Origin: Blastocatellia bacterium
GTDB lineage: Bacteria; Acidobacteriota; Blastocatellia; HR10
Length of the DNA: 64,000 nucleotides
Direction of reading: 5' to 3'
NCBI GenBank assembly: GCA_025055075.1
Contig: JANWYV010000020.1
Coordinates: 109,235-173,234 of the forward strand
Positions within the stretch are counted from its first letter, which is position 1; every line of letters begins with the position of its first letter. The position numbers were made by a program, and so were the translations under genes. Positions 44,555-54,004 of the stretch are shown in pieces. The notes beneath the pieces are model-generated. The model was not told the origin of the DNA, ran no database searches, and was given only the letters and a program-made list of their open reading frames with translations.

Positions 44555-45688
44555 CTACGGCGCGACGGAGAACTTGTAGACGGTCGTCGTTTGATAGCGG
44601 GCGCCCTTTCGGAGGACGACGGAAGGGAAGTGCGGCTTATTGGGAGAGTCAGGAAAGTGTTGCGGCTCCAAGCAGAAGCCATACCGATGCCGATAGACCC
44701 GCCCTTCCTTCCCCACGATCGTCCCATCGAGGAAATTTCCGGAGTAGAACTGCAATCCGGGCTCCGTCGTCCACACTTCTAGGACGCGTCCTGAACTCGG
44801 TTCCACAACGCGGGCGGCCAGACGCAGCTCCCCAGGCGGGCCATCCAATACCCAATTATGGTCGTATCCCCGGCCAAAACGTAGCTGTTCGTCAGGCTGT
44901 TCGATCCGTGCGCCGATCGGCGTCAACTGAGTGAAGTCAAAGGGCGTCCCCCGCACGAAGCGAATCTCGCCGGTCGGGATCAAGTTCGCATCAATTGGCG
45001 TGAAGTATTGAGCATTGATCTGAAGCTGATGATCAAGGATGTCGCGACGTCCCTGACCAGCGAGATTGAAGTACGAATGGTGTGTGAGGTTGACGATCGT
45101 ATCGCGATCCGTCGTGGCCGTGTACTCGATCCGCAACTCATTCTCTTCCGTCAGGAGATAGGTGACCGTCACAGCGAGGTTCCCCGGATACCCCTCTTCT
45201 CCATCTCGGCTCAAGTAGGTGAGCCTCACGCCGATGCCTCGCGCGGATCTGACCGGACGTGCTTTCCAAACGACCTTATCGAATCCCTTTCGCCCACCAT
45301 GGAGATGGTTCTGCCCTTCATTAAGCGTGAGCTGATACGAGACGCCGTTTAAGACGAACCGGCCCGCGGCGATTCGGTTCGCATACCGACCGATGATGGC
45401 CCCAAAGTAAGGATGCCCCTTCAGGTAATCCTCCAAACGATCGAATCCGAGCACAACATCGTCGAATCGCCCCTGTCGGTCTGGGACGCGAAGGGAGACG
45501 ACGATCCCCCCATAGTTTGTGATCTTCACTTCCATCCCCTTGGCATTGGTGAGCGTATACAGCTCCACGACCTCCCCGTCCGGCGTCCGACCGAAAATCT
45601 CCTTTTTCACCACGGTGGCCTCCCGATCCGCTGAATTCAATGGTCCTCCCACGAGCATAAGGAAGAGCAACAACACGTGGGCACGCAT
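44555..45688 (-). CDS. Exported aldose 1-epimerase (mutarotase)
   Basis: Interconverts alpha and beta anomers of aldoses, here probably L-arabinose released outside the cytoplasm. 377 residues from ATG 45688 (GGGGGAAGGCG before it), with signal peptide MRAHVLLLFLMLVGGPL. Family segments: NYGGIVVSLRVPDRQG, GRYANRIAAGRF, NEGQNHLHGGRKGFDK, HSYFNLAGQG (catalytic His) and TTEPGLQFYSGNF (catalytic Glu). Follows the GH127 gene by 47 nt, last gene of the arabinose locus. Confidence 0.92.
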   Translation of the reverse strand: MRAHVLLLFLMLVGGPLNSADREATVVKKEIFGRTPDGEVVELYTLTNAKGMEVKITNYGGIVVSLRVPDRQGRFDDVVLGFDRLEDYLKGHPYFGAIIGRYANRIAAGRFVLNGVSYQLTLNEGQNHLHGGRKGFDKVVWKARPVRSARGIGVRLTYLSRDGEEGYPGNLAVTVTYLLTEENELRIEYTATTDRDTIVNLTHHSYFNLAGQGRRDILDHQLQINAQYFTPIDANLIPTGEIRFVRGTPFDFTQLTPIGARIEQPDEQLRFGRGYDHNWVLDGPPGELRLAARVVEPSSGRVLEVWTTEPGLQFYSGNFLDGTIVGKEGRVYRHRYGFCLEPQHFPDSPNKPHFPSVVLRKGARYQTTTVYKFSVAP

Positions 45689-45735
45689 CGCCTTCCCCCT
45701 CAATGAAATTCGCCTGCCAATGCATCTCCAAAATC

Positions 45736-48147
45736 TCAATAGACTCGCCACTCGTGGATCCCGGCGCAGAAGTTTTCTTGTGCTTGGACGACGATCCTCA
45801 AGCCATCCGTGACCACCGGCTCGAACGTCGTGCGATTGTAGCGGTCTTTCTGGACTCCATACTCGCTTGGATTCCTCACGGGTTTCCACTCACCGTTCTC
45901 TCGATAGAACAGCTGCCAGGATTTCGGGACGCGACATTCGCCGATGCCCGTGTCATCGTACCAATAGACTTCGACGGCGGAAACCCGCGTCGGGGTTTCG
46001 AAGTCGTACTGCACCCATTCGGTTGTCCCCTTCCGGGGCCACCAATGGAGATACCGATTCGAGCGATCAGCAGAATGGCGCGGCTCGCGCTGATCGTTCA
46101 GTGCCCGAGCATCCCCTCCGGAAGAGGTAGCCTTCGCCCGGAAGGCGATCGTCGGACAGGGCAGAGGACGTGCCGCCGATTCCACACGAGCCAGCCAGAC
46201 GGCCATCTCGCCACGCCCTCGGTGCGCCCACGCATAGTAGGGGATCGCCATGAAGGAGACACGCTCTCGTTGAATCTTCCCTGCGGCATCCACGCACCGA
46301 AGTCCAATGGCTGTCCCGCGGATGACCTGAATCCCTCCAAACAGATCCTGATGGAATTCTGCGTGAAGGCGTTCTTCATCCGGCAAGACCAAATTCACAA
46401 CGTTTCCCCCAGGAACATCGGGCCACTCCAGACAATAGACGATCGGCCCTCGCTGTAAAGCCACCTTTCCCACATTATCCACGACCTGCGGATGGCTCAC
46501 CACGCGTCGGACCGGCATGGGGAGGACGAGCCTTACCACGTCCCCCTTTTGCCATCGCTGACGTATAGCGACATATCCTTTGTCCACGGTATAGGCGAAC
46601 GGGCGTCCGTTTATCCAAATGCGAGGTCGCTCCCGGACGGTCTCAGCGAAACGATACAAGTCGCTCGGCACAGCTTCGTTGCGTGCCCACCCGGGAATAC
46701 GCAAGAGCACAGTGAAGGTACGACCGGGACGTTCCGGCTCGAACGTAAGCGTTACCTCACCTTGCCAGGGATACATCGTCTCCTGTTTGACGACGACTCT
46801 TTGAGCAGCCATGCGTATGGTCGCACGGCTGGCCAGGAAGAGATTAACGTAGAGTCGATCCCCCTGGTGCGCATAAGCTAGTCCAGGCATCTGGAACAAA
46901 AAGCGCGCGATATTCGGCGGACAACAAGCGACGGCGAACCAAGGACTCCGCGCGTGGCGACCGTCCGACTCCAGAGGATTAGGATAGAAGAACGTTCGAC
47001 CATCGAGGGAGACGCCCGAGAGCAATCCGTTGTAGAGAACGCGCTCGAGCACGTCTATGTATTTGCCCTCTCCGGAAAGCAAGAACATTCGGTGATTCCA
47101 CAGGGCGAAGGCGACGGCCGCGCACGTCTCACAATACGCCACGAGATTCGGCAATTCGTAAGGTGCTCCGAACCCCTCGTGCCCACCGGCTGCCCCAATC
47201 CCACCCGTCACGTACATCTTCCTGCCGACAACATCCGCCCACAACCGATCCAAAGCCCGAGCATACGCTGGGTCGCGCAGCAGGGCGACGACGTCTGCCA
47301 TCGCCATGTACATATAGAGCGCCCGAACGGCATGTCCGACGGCCTCCTCTTGCTCGATAACCGGCTTATGGTCCTGGCTGTACGTCCCATAGAGCCGACG
47401 ACCATGGGGACGTCCGCGCTCGTCCAGAAAGAATTTCGCCAGGCGAAGATATCGCTCATCCCCGGTCACCCGATAGAGCTTGACCAATCCAATTTCGACT
47501 TCTTGATGTCCCGGGACAGCTCGTCTCTTCCCCGGTCCGAACACACGATCTATGAGATCGGCGCCCTTCAGAGCAATCTCCAAGAGCGAGCGCTTCCCCG
47601 TCGCTTGATAATGCGCAACAGCTGCCTCGAAGAGATGTCCCAGGCAGTACAACTCATGACTGGACTCCAATCTCGACCATCGTTCCGGCCCCACGGACGC
47701 CGCGAACCGATAATTCGGCGCCATCGTCCGACGCGGCGTGAACAGGTATCCATCCGGCTCTTGAGCGGCTGCGATTTTCGCAATGAGATCATCCAAGTAG
47801 CGCTCCAATTCGGGATCGGGATGGAGCATCAAGCTATAGGAAGCAGCCTCGATGGACTTATAGACGTCCGAATCATTGAACCACCATCCCTCAAAGTAGC
47901 CTTCCATCTTGCCGGCAGCCTTGAGGAAGTTATCCACTCGCCCCGTCACTTCACATTGCCGCAAGATGTGCGGCACGGTGGCCGCGCGATTCGTTTCCAA
48001 ACGCGCCTGCCAAAATCCCGGCTCGAGCCGAACGTCGGTGAATGGGACGGCGGTGATAGGATAATCGTTCGGTGGCATCCATGAGGATTGTGGCCAGATG
48101 GACGCTCCCATGAACAGAAACACGATCCCAACGCGAAGCGCTCTCAT
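45736..48147 (-). CDS. Exported GH127 beta-L-arabinofuranosidase with C-terminal galactose-binding-like module
   Basis: Removes beta-linked L-arabinofuranose from plant glycans. 803 residues from ATG 48147 (GAGGGGAGC before it), signal peptide MRALRVGIVFLFMGASIWPQ. The DUF1680/GH127 catalytic domain runs to about 640; the zinc-thiolate active site is visible as YCETCAAVAFALW (Glu and Cys) and ACCPPNIAR (two Cys, one the nucleophile in characterised members). The last 100 residues (WVQYDFETPTRVSAVEVYWYDD) look like an F5/8-type carbohydrate-binding module. Upstream gene is GH51, 46 nt away. Confidence 0.93.
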   Translation of the reverse strand: MRALRVGIVFLFMGASIWPQSSWMPPNDYPITAVPFTDVRLEPGFWQARLETNRAATVPHILRQCEVTGRVDNFLKAAGKMEGYFEGWWFNDSDVYKSIEAASYSLMLHPDPELERYLDDLIAKIAAAQEPDGYLFTPRRTMAPNYRFAASVGPERWSRLESSHELYCLGHLFEAAVAHYQATGKRSLLEIALKGADLIDRVFGPGKRRAVPGHQEVEIGLVKLYRVTGDERYLRLAKFFLDERGRPHGRRLYGTYSQDHKPVIEQEEAVGHAVRALYMYMAMADVVALLRDPAYARALDRLWADVVGRKMYVTGGIGAAGGHEGFGAPYELPNLVAYCETCAAVAFALWNHRMFLLSGEGKYIDVLERVLYNGLLSGVSLDGRTFFYPNPLESDGRHARSPWFAVACCPPNIARFLFQMPGLAYAHQGDRLYVNLFLASRATIRMAAQRVVVKQETMYPWQGEVTLTFEPERPGRTFTVLLRIPGWARNEAVPSDLYRFAETVRERPRIWINGRPFAYTVDKGYVAIRQRWQKGDVVRLVLPMPVRRVVSHPQVVDNVGKVALQRGPIVYCLEWPDVPGGNVVNLVLPDEERLHAEFHQDLFGGIQVIRGTAIGLRCVDAAGKIQRERVSFMAIPYYAWAHRGRGEMAVWLARVESAARPLPCPTIAFRAKATSSGGDARALNDQREPRHSADRSNRYLHWWPRKGTTEWVQYDFETPTRVSAVEVYWYDDTGIGECRVPKSWQLFYRENGEWKPVRNPSEYGVQKDRYNRTTFEPVVTDGLRIVVQAQENFCAGIHEWRVY

Positions 48148-48193
48148 GCTCCCCTCAATGTGGATCGCCGGCCAAGCGTCGCCCCCATACCGC

Positions 48194-49858
48194 TCACGAG
48201 AGCACCAGGCGCAGTTTCGTGACCGATGCTGGAGGGAACGAATAGACCAAAATCGGCGCGCGAATCGGAACCTCTTCCTCCCGCGGGACGACGGCGAGAG
48301 GATTCTCAAATGTATTACACTCTTGGACACGGCGCGCCGTGAGGATCGTCGCGCGCGCCGAAGCGATCGTGGCCCCACGGACGAGGATTTCGGTCGCACG
48401 CGCCTCTGACAGATGCGGATTGGTCACTGTGAGTGTCACAACGTTGCCCTTCACCGAAGCCGACCCGTTGAGTCCCCAGAACAGTTGCGATCGGTTCGTT
48501 CGATCAGTCCAAGTCACGCGCGGCGCTGAGAAGATCGTCCGTACGGCTTGCCCCTCCTGATGATCGGCGTACATGGCGAAGACATAATAGGTCGGCGTTC
48601 GGACGAATTTGTCCTCATGCGCGAGAAAGAGCGAGTGAAGACAATTGATGAGCTGCGCGACATTGGCCATCCCTACCTTATCGGCATGGCGATTGAAGGT
48701 ATCCAACGTCAATCCGGCGAGCACCGCATCGCGGATCGTAGATTGCTGGCCGAAGAGATGCGTGGGATGGATGTTCGTCGTCATCCGGTACCATGCGCCC
48801 CATTCGTCCACGACGAGTCGGACGCGGCGCTCCCGGTCGCTCTCCCCCATCACCTGCCAATGGGCCGTGATGAGTGACTCCATGCGATCTGCACTTTGCA
48901 GAAGCTCATACCATCCAGTAGCATCGTAGTCGACAGCCTCCCCGCCTGAGAAACTCGAATAGTGATGCAGCGCCCATCCCCAGAGCCGATCGAATGCACG
49001 CCGCTCAGCGATCTTCAAGAAGAACCGTCGTGTCCATTCGAGGTCTCGTCCGCTCGGTCCCGCCGCGATGAATCGCAGCCCGACGCCGTAGTCGGGTACC
49101 GCCCACGTCGTGAAGCGACGGAATTCCATCGCGTACTCTTCCGGCGTGAAATTTCCCCCGCATCCCCAAGACTCGTTGCCTACCCCCCAATAGCGAACGT
49201 TGAAGGGCTCCCGATCGCCGTTAGCCTCGCGGATCTCTGCCCATGTGGTGCTACCTGGCGGGGAGTTACAGTATTCAATCCATTGATGGAAAACGCTCGC
49301 CGGCAGCGTGCGGAGATTCGCAGCGATGTACGGTTGAGCACCGATCAAACGACAGAAACGAATGAACTCATGAGTACCAAAGTGATTCGGCTCATACTTC
49401 TGCGGGACGATCCCCACCTCACGCCATTCACGGTTATCTACCCAGAAGTTCGTTCGACGTGGGCGCTTCTCCCTAGGTCCGATCCCATCGCGCCAATCAT
49501 AGGCATCGGCAAAGCATCCGCCGGGCCAGCGCACGACCCCGGGCTTGATCTCCCGCATCGCCTCCACGAGCGCTCTGCGGATGCCCCCAATATTGGGGAT
49601 CTTCGAGTTCTCTCCCACCCAGACCCCATCGTAGATCACCCCTCCGAGATGTTCAATGAAATGCCCATAGATTTCCGGAGCGATCCGCCCGATGGGTTCG
49701 TTTAACAAAATTTCGATGCGAGAATCTGCGGTCTGGGGCGCGACCCAGAGGAACGCAACATGAGACCACGCTCGTGTCAGTGCTAGCGCGGTCCCGGCCG
49801 CAACCGTTGATTCCAAGAACGCGCGACGCGTATATCGCCCCCTCTGCTTCTTCTCCAT
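48194..49858 (-). CDS. Exported GH51 alpha-L-arabinofuranosidase
   Basis: Releases alpha-L-arabinofuranose from arabinan and arabinoxylan. 554 residues from ATG 49858 (ATG 49876 is an alternative; neither has a strong ribosome site). The N-terminus carries a Tat-type signal (RGRYTRRAFLEST...GTALAL), unusual among GH51 enzymes, which are often cytoplasmic. Acid/base Glu in WGVGNESWG and nucleophile Glu in VVDEWGAWYR; C-terminal all-beta domain ends PASVTKLRLVLS. It begins only 40 nt after the terminator-like hairpin of the TonB gene, with little room for a promoter. Confidence 0.93.
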   Translation of the reverse strand: MEKKQRGRYTRRAFLESTVAAGTALALTRAWSHVAFLWVAPQTADSRIEILLNEPIGRIAPEIYGHFIEHLGGVIYDGVWVGENSKIPNIGGIRRALVEAMREIKPGVVRWPGGCFADAYDWRDGIGPREKRPRRTNFWVDNREWREVGIVPQKYEPNHFGTHEFIRFCRLIGAQPYIAANLRTLPASVFHQWIEYCNSPPGSTTWAEIREANGDREPFNVRYWGVGNESWGCGGNFTPEEYAMEFRRFTTWAVPDYGVGLRFIAAGPSGRDLEWTRRFFLKIAERRAFDRLWGWALHHYSSFSGGEAVDYDATGWYELLQSADRMESLITAHWQVMGESDRERRVRLVVDEWGAWYRMTTNIHPTHLFGQQSTIRDAVLAGLTLDTFNRHADKVGMANVAQLINCLHSLFLAHEDKFVRTPTYYVFAMYADHQEGQAVRTIFSAPRVTWTDRTNRSQLFWGLNGSASVKGNVVTLTVTNPHLSEARATEILVRGATIASARATILTARRVQECNTFENPLAVVPREEEVPIRAPILVYSFPPASVTKLRLVLS

Positions 49859-49897
49859 AGCACGTGGTATCTGCATTTCTTGAAAAGAGAGGAGGGA

Positions 49898-49925
49898 CGG
49901 GGGACATCTTCCGAAGCGTCCCCCG
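49898..49925 (-). terminator. Hairpin between the TonB receptor and GH51 genes
   Basis: CGGGGGAC (49898-49905) with GTCCCCCG (49918-49925), 12-nt loop, then on the minus strand CCTCTCTTTTC. Works for the minus strand; may be a partial terminator (attenuator) because the next gene starts 40 nt further. Confidence 0.6.
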
Positions 49926-49939
49926 CCCCCTTCCGCGCG

Positions 49940-52900
49940 TCAGAACAGGATCTTCAAAGCGAGCTGGATATCACGCGGATCTCCGACTACACCGGTCGAG
50001 CGCCCAAAGAGCGTGCTGTTCAGATCCGCCACTGGCGTCCCCAGATTCACGCGGTTGAAGGCGTTGAAGAATTCAGCGCGGAACTGGACGCTCGCCGTCT
50101 CCGTCACCCGGAAATTCTTAAATAGCGACAGATCCGTGCTCGCATACCACGGACCGCGGAACGTGTTCCGACCGAGGTTCCCCAACGTTCCCGGAGCCGG
50201 CAGCGGGAAGTCAGCCACGGTGAAGATCCCTCGCAGGAAGTCGCTGCGGCTCAGATTGCGCTTGGTATTCCCCCAGCTCGGTGTGTGCGGTCGGTCGCCC
50301 GTCTGTCCGTCCGCATTGAAGTCCCCACGCGGATAAGCAGCTCCATGGAAGACGCTAAATGGCGCCCCTGACTGGATCTGCACGATCGCATTGAGCTGCC
50401 ATCCCCCAAGGATATGCCGCACGACCGGTCGTTCCCGCCAGAATGGGATCTCCCAAATGGCATTGATCGAGAGCTTCTTCCCGCGATGGAAGCCTGTGAC
50501 CGAGCGGTCCAGATCGCGCCGCGTCACTTCCATAGCCGCTCCTGGAGTCTCGAGCACCTTTCCGAAGGTGAACGCTGCTTGGAAGGCGAACCCTTGGCTA
50601 TAGCGCCGGCTCACCTGAATGGTGCCCCCATGGAAGCTGGAGCTAGCCCCCGTCTCGCCGAGGCTGATGATGCCGAAACTCGGATTCAACCGATCCAATC
50701 GGCCATCGAGCAGATCCCCGGCGAAGCGGTTGTAGTTCTCTCCGCCCGGCCCATCGCCCGTATGCAGGTGTCGCCCCACGGAGCCGATATAGTTGACCTC
50801 CGCGACCAATCCTCCGGGCAGCTCACGTTGAATCCCCAAGAACCAGTTCTGCGCATAGGGCGTCGTGATGTTGGGATCCACCACGCGCAGGTTCACCCGT
50901 GTGCCCCGAATCCCCCCACGCTCATCCAAACCGCGCGCGAGCGCCGGATTGGGCGGATACTTCGGCCCCAACGTATAGACGATCGGTGGCGCTCCCGGCG
51001 TGCGCACATCGGTCGAAGCCGCTGCAAACCGCGGTGGATTCATCTTCTCATCGGTGTAGACGGTGTTGTTGAGTCGATTATAGGAGATCCCCGTCCCACC
51101 ACGAAGAACAAGCTTCCCCTTTCCGGTGATGTCCCACGCGAAGCCGAAGCGTGGCGCGAAGTTATTATTGTCCGACTTGTACAACTGATCCACATAGGCC
51201 ATGCGCGCGTTGGCAATTCGCTCGAAGACGTTCCTCCCTGGGGCGTAAATGATGTTCTGGAATTTCCATCCGACCTTGCTGGGCGTCCCGAAGTTCTCGT
51301 AACGCAGGCCGAGGTTCAAGGTGAAGTTCCGCCGCACCTTCCAATCGTCCTGGATGAAGGCCGCGAATTCAAAGTTACGATACCCGGCCCCGATCCCCGT
51401 CTCCAAGCCTGTCATCGGATCCACTGCGCGCACTTCGGTCAAGGGCTCATCGTTGGCGAAGTTCAAGATGCTATTGAACGTGTAGTTCGGCCGCCTCCAA
51501 TGATGGAAGTCGTGATTGTCCTGAACGCGCCGGATCTCGAATCCCGCCTTCAAGCCGTGATTCCCCCGATTCATGGTGAGCGTGTCCTTGTACTCGAAGA
51601 CATTCTGCGCGAAGCGGATGGGCATCCAAAACGCCGTACCAAACCCCGCACCCAATCCGCTGATGGTGATCGTCGGCGACTCGGGATTCAGATCCGGAGC
51701 GCGACCGTACATCCGCAAGTACCCGAAGCTGAACTCATTCACTGTGCGCGGCGAGATGATATGCGTGTACGCCAAGTTCAGGAATTGATTCCGATGCGGG
51801 AAGGGTTGCCGGAACTTGGGCCGTACAGCGACATCCACTGGATCAAGCTTCGTGCGATAGTAGGTGCCGCGTAACCGGCCATTGCCTCCAAACAGGAGAT
51901 GGTCGATTCGAATGTTGAATTGATCCCCATTACGCACGCCCGAGGGAGCGACTGTCACGCTCCCCACATCGGGGATCCCATCTGGAGGTCCGATCTGCGT
52001 GGCTCCGGGAACTGGGCTCCCTAAATCGCGCAGGCCCGTCGTCGGATAGGCGAGCGGCGGGAAGTTCTTCAAGAGATAAGCGGCGATGGAATTAGGACGC
52101 GTGCGCAGCACGAAATCCACGAATTCCTTCGTCTCGACCGTTGTGACGAACGCCTGTCCCGTCGCCGCTCGGAGTCCTTCATACGAGGTGAAGAAGAACG
52201 TCTTATCGCGGCGGATCGGTCCACCTAAGCTGTAACCGAAGTCGTTGCGGCGAAACTCTGGAGCCACGCGCTGTCGCTCTTCTTTAGTCGCATCGCGTCG
52301 GAGCGCGCCACGGGCAAAGATGTTGAGCGCGCGCAGATTGTCGTTGCGATGGAAGAAGAAGAGCGAACCATGAAATTCATTGGTGCCCGACTTGGTCACG
52401 ATGCTGATGATGGCGCCGGAGTTCCGCCCATACTCGGCCGAGGGGTTATTGGTGATCACTTGAAACTCTTGTACCGACTCAACGTTGGGGATTATGAGCA
52501 CCGTCCCACCCCATGGATTCCCATTGATGCTTGCTCCATCGAGCGAGGCGTTGTTCCCCGATCCACGCTGACCATTGGCGTTAACACCGATGCCATATTC
52601 TGGCGTCAGGAAATCCGCTCCTGTAGCCAGACCGGTGATCCCCGGCTGCAGGGCCGCCAATTGAAAGACGTTCCGCAGCTGAAGCGGAAGCTCGACGATC
52701 TTCTTTCGCTCGACGACAGCCGAGACATCGGCTTTCTCCGTCTGGAGCTGCGCGATGCTCGCCGTTACCTCGATAACCTCCTCCAACACGCCGGGCTCCA
52801 GCTCGAAATTCAACCCCAAGGTCGCTCCGACGAAGAGCACGACGTCGGTCCGGAGGGCCTTCCGGAAACCTTGAGCTTCGACGCTCACATCGTATCGCCC

Positions 52901-53146
52901 TGGTGGCAGGTTCACGATTCGATAGAACCCACTCTCATTGGAGACGACCGTGCGCGTCTCTCTTGTATCCTTGTTCGTCGCCGTGACCGTCGCGCCCACT
53001 ACCAGAGCGCCCGCGGGATCAACGATCGTTCCCTGAATGGTGCCCAACTGTTGCTGGGCCCACGCGTTTTTCAATGCAGGACCCACGGAGAGAAACCCGA
53101 TGACCCCTATGGTGAGTACGCAACGCCATAATCTATTCATAGACAC
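49940..53146 (-). CDS. Oar-like TonB-dependent receptor with N-terminal carboxypeptidase-regulatory domain
   Basis: Outer-membrane active transporter, probably for arabino-oligosaccharides given its neighbours. 1068 residues: signal peptide about 1-30, CarboxypepD_reg-like beta domain about 35-115 (GTIQGTIVDPAGALVVGATVT, YRIVNLPPGRYDVSVEAQGF), plug domain about 120-250 (LPLQLRNVFQLAALQPGI, NGQRGSGNNASLDGASINGN), then a C-terminal 22-strand-type barrel ending in Phe (LALKILF). No SusD partner is present, unlike Bacteroidota. AAGGAGGTT lies before ATG. The 155-nt gap upstream has a GC stem (53161-53187). Confidence 0.9.
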   Translation of the reverse strand: MSMNRLWRCVLTIGVIGFLSVGPALKNAWAQQQLGTIQGTIVDPAGALVVGATVTATNKDTRETRTVVSNESGFYRIVNLPPGRYDVSVEAQGFRKALRTDVVLFVGATLGLNFELEPGVLEEVIEVTASIAQLQTEKADVSAVVERKKIVELPLQLRNVFQLAALQPGITGLATGADFLTPEYGIGVNANGQRGSGNNASLDGASINGNPWGGTVLIIPNVESVQEFQVITNNPSAEYGRNSGAIISIVTKSGTNEFHGSLFFFHRNDNLRALNIFARGALRRDATKEERQRVAPEFRRNDFGYSLGGPIRRDKTFFFTSYEGLRAATGQAFVTTVETKEFVDFVLRTRPNSIAAYLLKNFPPLAYPTTGLRDLGSPVPGATQIGPPDGIPDVGSVTVAPSGVRNGDQFNIRIDHLLFGGNGRLRGTYYRTKLDPVDVAVRPKFRQPFPHRNQFLNLAYTHIISPRTVNEFSFGYLRMYGRAPDLNPESPTITISGLGAGFGTAFWMPIRFAQNVFEYKDTLTMNRGNHGLKAGFEIRRVQDNHDFHHWRRPNYTFNSILNFANDEPLTEVRAVDPMTGLETGIGAGYRNFEFAAFIQDDWKVRRNFTLNLGLRYENFGTPSKVGWKFQNIIYAPGRNVFERIANARMAYVDQLYKSDNNNFAPRFGFAWDITGKGKLVLRGGTGISYNRLNNTVYTDEKMNPPRFAAASTDVRTPGAPPIVYTLGPKYPPNPALARGLDERGGIRGTRVNLRVVDPNITTPYAQNWFLGIQRELPGGLVAEVNYIGSVGRHLHTGDGPGGENYNRFAGDLLDGRLDRLNPSFGIISLGETGASSSFHGGTIQVSRRYSQGFAFQAAFTFGKVLETPGAAMEVTRRDLDRSVTGFHRGKKLSINAIWEIPFWRERPVVRHILGGWQLNAIVQIQSGAPFSVFHGAAYPRGDFNADGQTGDRPHTPSWGNTKRNLSRSDFLRGIFTVADFPLPAPGTLGNLGRNTFRGPWYASTDLSLFKNFRVTETASVQFRAEFFNAFNRVNLGTPVADLNSTLFGRSTGVVGDPRDIQLALKILF

Positions 53147-53160
53147 AACCTCCTTTCACT

Positions 53161-53187
53161 GGCGTCCCGCCCCACGGGCGGAGCGCC
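53161..53187 (-). promoter_or_regulatory. GC-rich stem-loop in the leader of the TonB receptor gene
   Basis: CCGCCC (53167-53172) with GGGCGG (53176-53181) and an outer GGCG (53161-53164) with CGCC (53184-53187), just before the ribosome site. It could modulate translation or end transcription from araD; there is no T-run. Confidence 0.35.
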
Positions 53188-53300
53188 TGAATTGAGGACT
53201 TTTCCACAAAAAGTATGGGGAAACTATGCGCTCTTGTCTTGAATGCGCTTAAGGCCTTTGAACGAGATTAGGGGGTCTCGCGAAGAAGCAGGAACCGACT

Positions 53301-53996
53301 TCACTTCATTTGCCCGTAGTATGCCCCCGGACCATGCTTCCTGAAGAAGTGCTTGTCCAGGAGGGGTTCAGAGATCGGCTCCGAAGACGGATTCAACCGA
53401 AGCGTCTCTAACGCCATATGGGCGACGTATTCTAAGACGATGGCCACTTCCACCGCCGCTTCTACGGTTTCTCCCCAAACGAACGGAGCATGCCCCGCTA
53501 CTAGGACCGCCGGCATATGCCGAGGATCCAGACCGGCGAAGCGTTCGACAATGACGCGTCCCGTGTACGCCTCGTAGTCCGTCGCGATCTCTTCGGGCGT
53601 GAGCGGCCGCGTGCACGGGATCGGACCGTGAAAGTAATCCGCATGGGTCGTCCCTAGAGGCGGAATTTCGCGTCCCGCCTGCGCCCAGATCGTCGCGTAG
53701 AGGCTGTGAGTGTGCACGATCCCTCCAATCTGGGGGAAGGCACGATATAACTCCAAGTGCGTGGGCGTATCAGAACTCGGGCGCAAGGTTCCTTCGACGA
53801 CCTCCCCTGTCTCCACAGAGACGACGACCATGTGTTCGGGGCGCAGTTGCTCATACGGAACCCCAGAGGGCTTGATGACCATGACTCCATCGCGACGCGA
53901 GATGCCGCTCGCGTTTCCCCAGGTCAGGATCACTAATCCCTCTCGGACCAGCCGCAGATTCGCCGCACACACCCGTTCTTTCAGCTCTTCGAGCAT
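53301..53996 (-). CDS. araD: L-ribulose-5-phosphate 4-epimerase
   Basis: Converts L-ribulose-5-phosphate to D-xylulose-5-phosphate, last step of arabinose catabolism before the pentose-phosphate pathway. 231 residues of the class II aldolase fold: GNASGISRRDG near 27, metal His cluster HTHSLYATIWAQAG (about 95-108), GTTHADYFHGPIPCTRPL and the C-terminal AGHAPFVWGETVEAAVE. It follows araB by 8 nt on the same strand. Confidence 0.95.
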   Translation of the reverse strand: MLEELKERVCAANLRLVREGLVILTWGNASGISRRDGVMVIKPSGVPYEQLRPEHMVVVSVETGEVVEGTLRPSSDTPTHLELYRAFPQIGGIVHTHSLYATIWAQAGREIPPLGTTHADYFHGPIPCTRPLTPEEIATDYEAYTGRVIVERFAGLDPRHMPAVLVAGHAPFVWGETVEAAVEVAIVLEYVAHMALETLRLNPSSEPISEPLLDKHFFRKHGPGAYYGQMK

Positions 53997-54004
53997 CTCC
54001 CCTC

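Noticed and set aside
45689..45889. 67-codon extension of the aldose epimerase into the GH127 gene
   Set aside because: Would bury the signal peptide and overlaps the upstream gene; ribosome site supports 45688.
46954..48084. Long plus-strand open frame (376 codons) inside GH127
   Set aside because: Antisense shadow; no ribosome site, no domain seen, while the GH127 frame is unequivocal.
48148..48399. 84-codon extension of GH127 into GH51
   Set aside because: Composition is that of a shadow frame of GH51, and the signal peptide begins at 48147.
50414..51874. Long plus-strand open frame (486 codons) inside the TonB receptor gene
   Set aside because: Shadow frame of a long high-G+C gene; no recognisable protein features.
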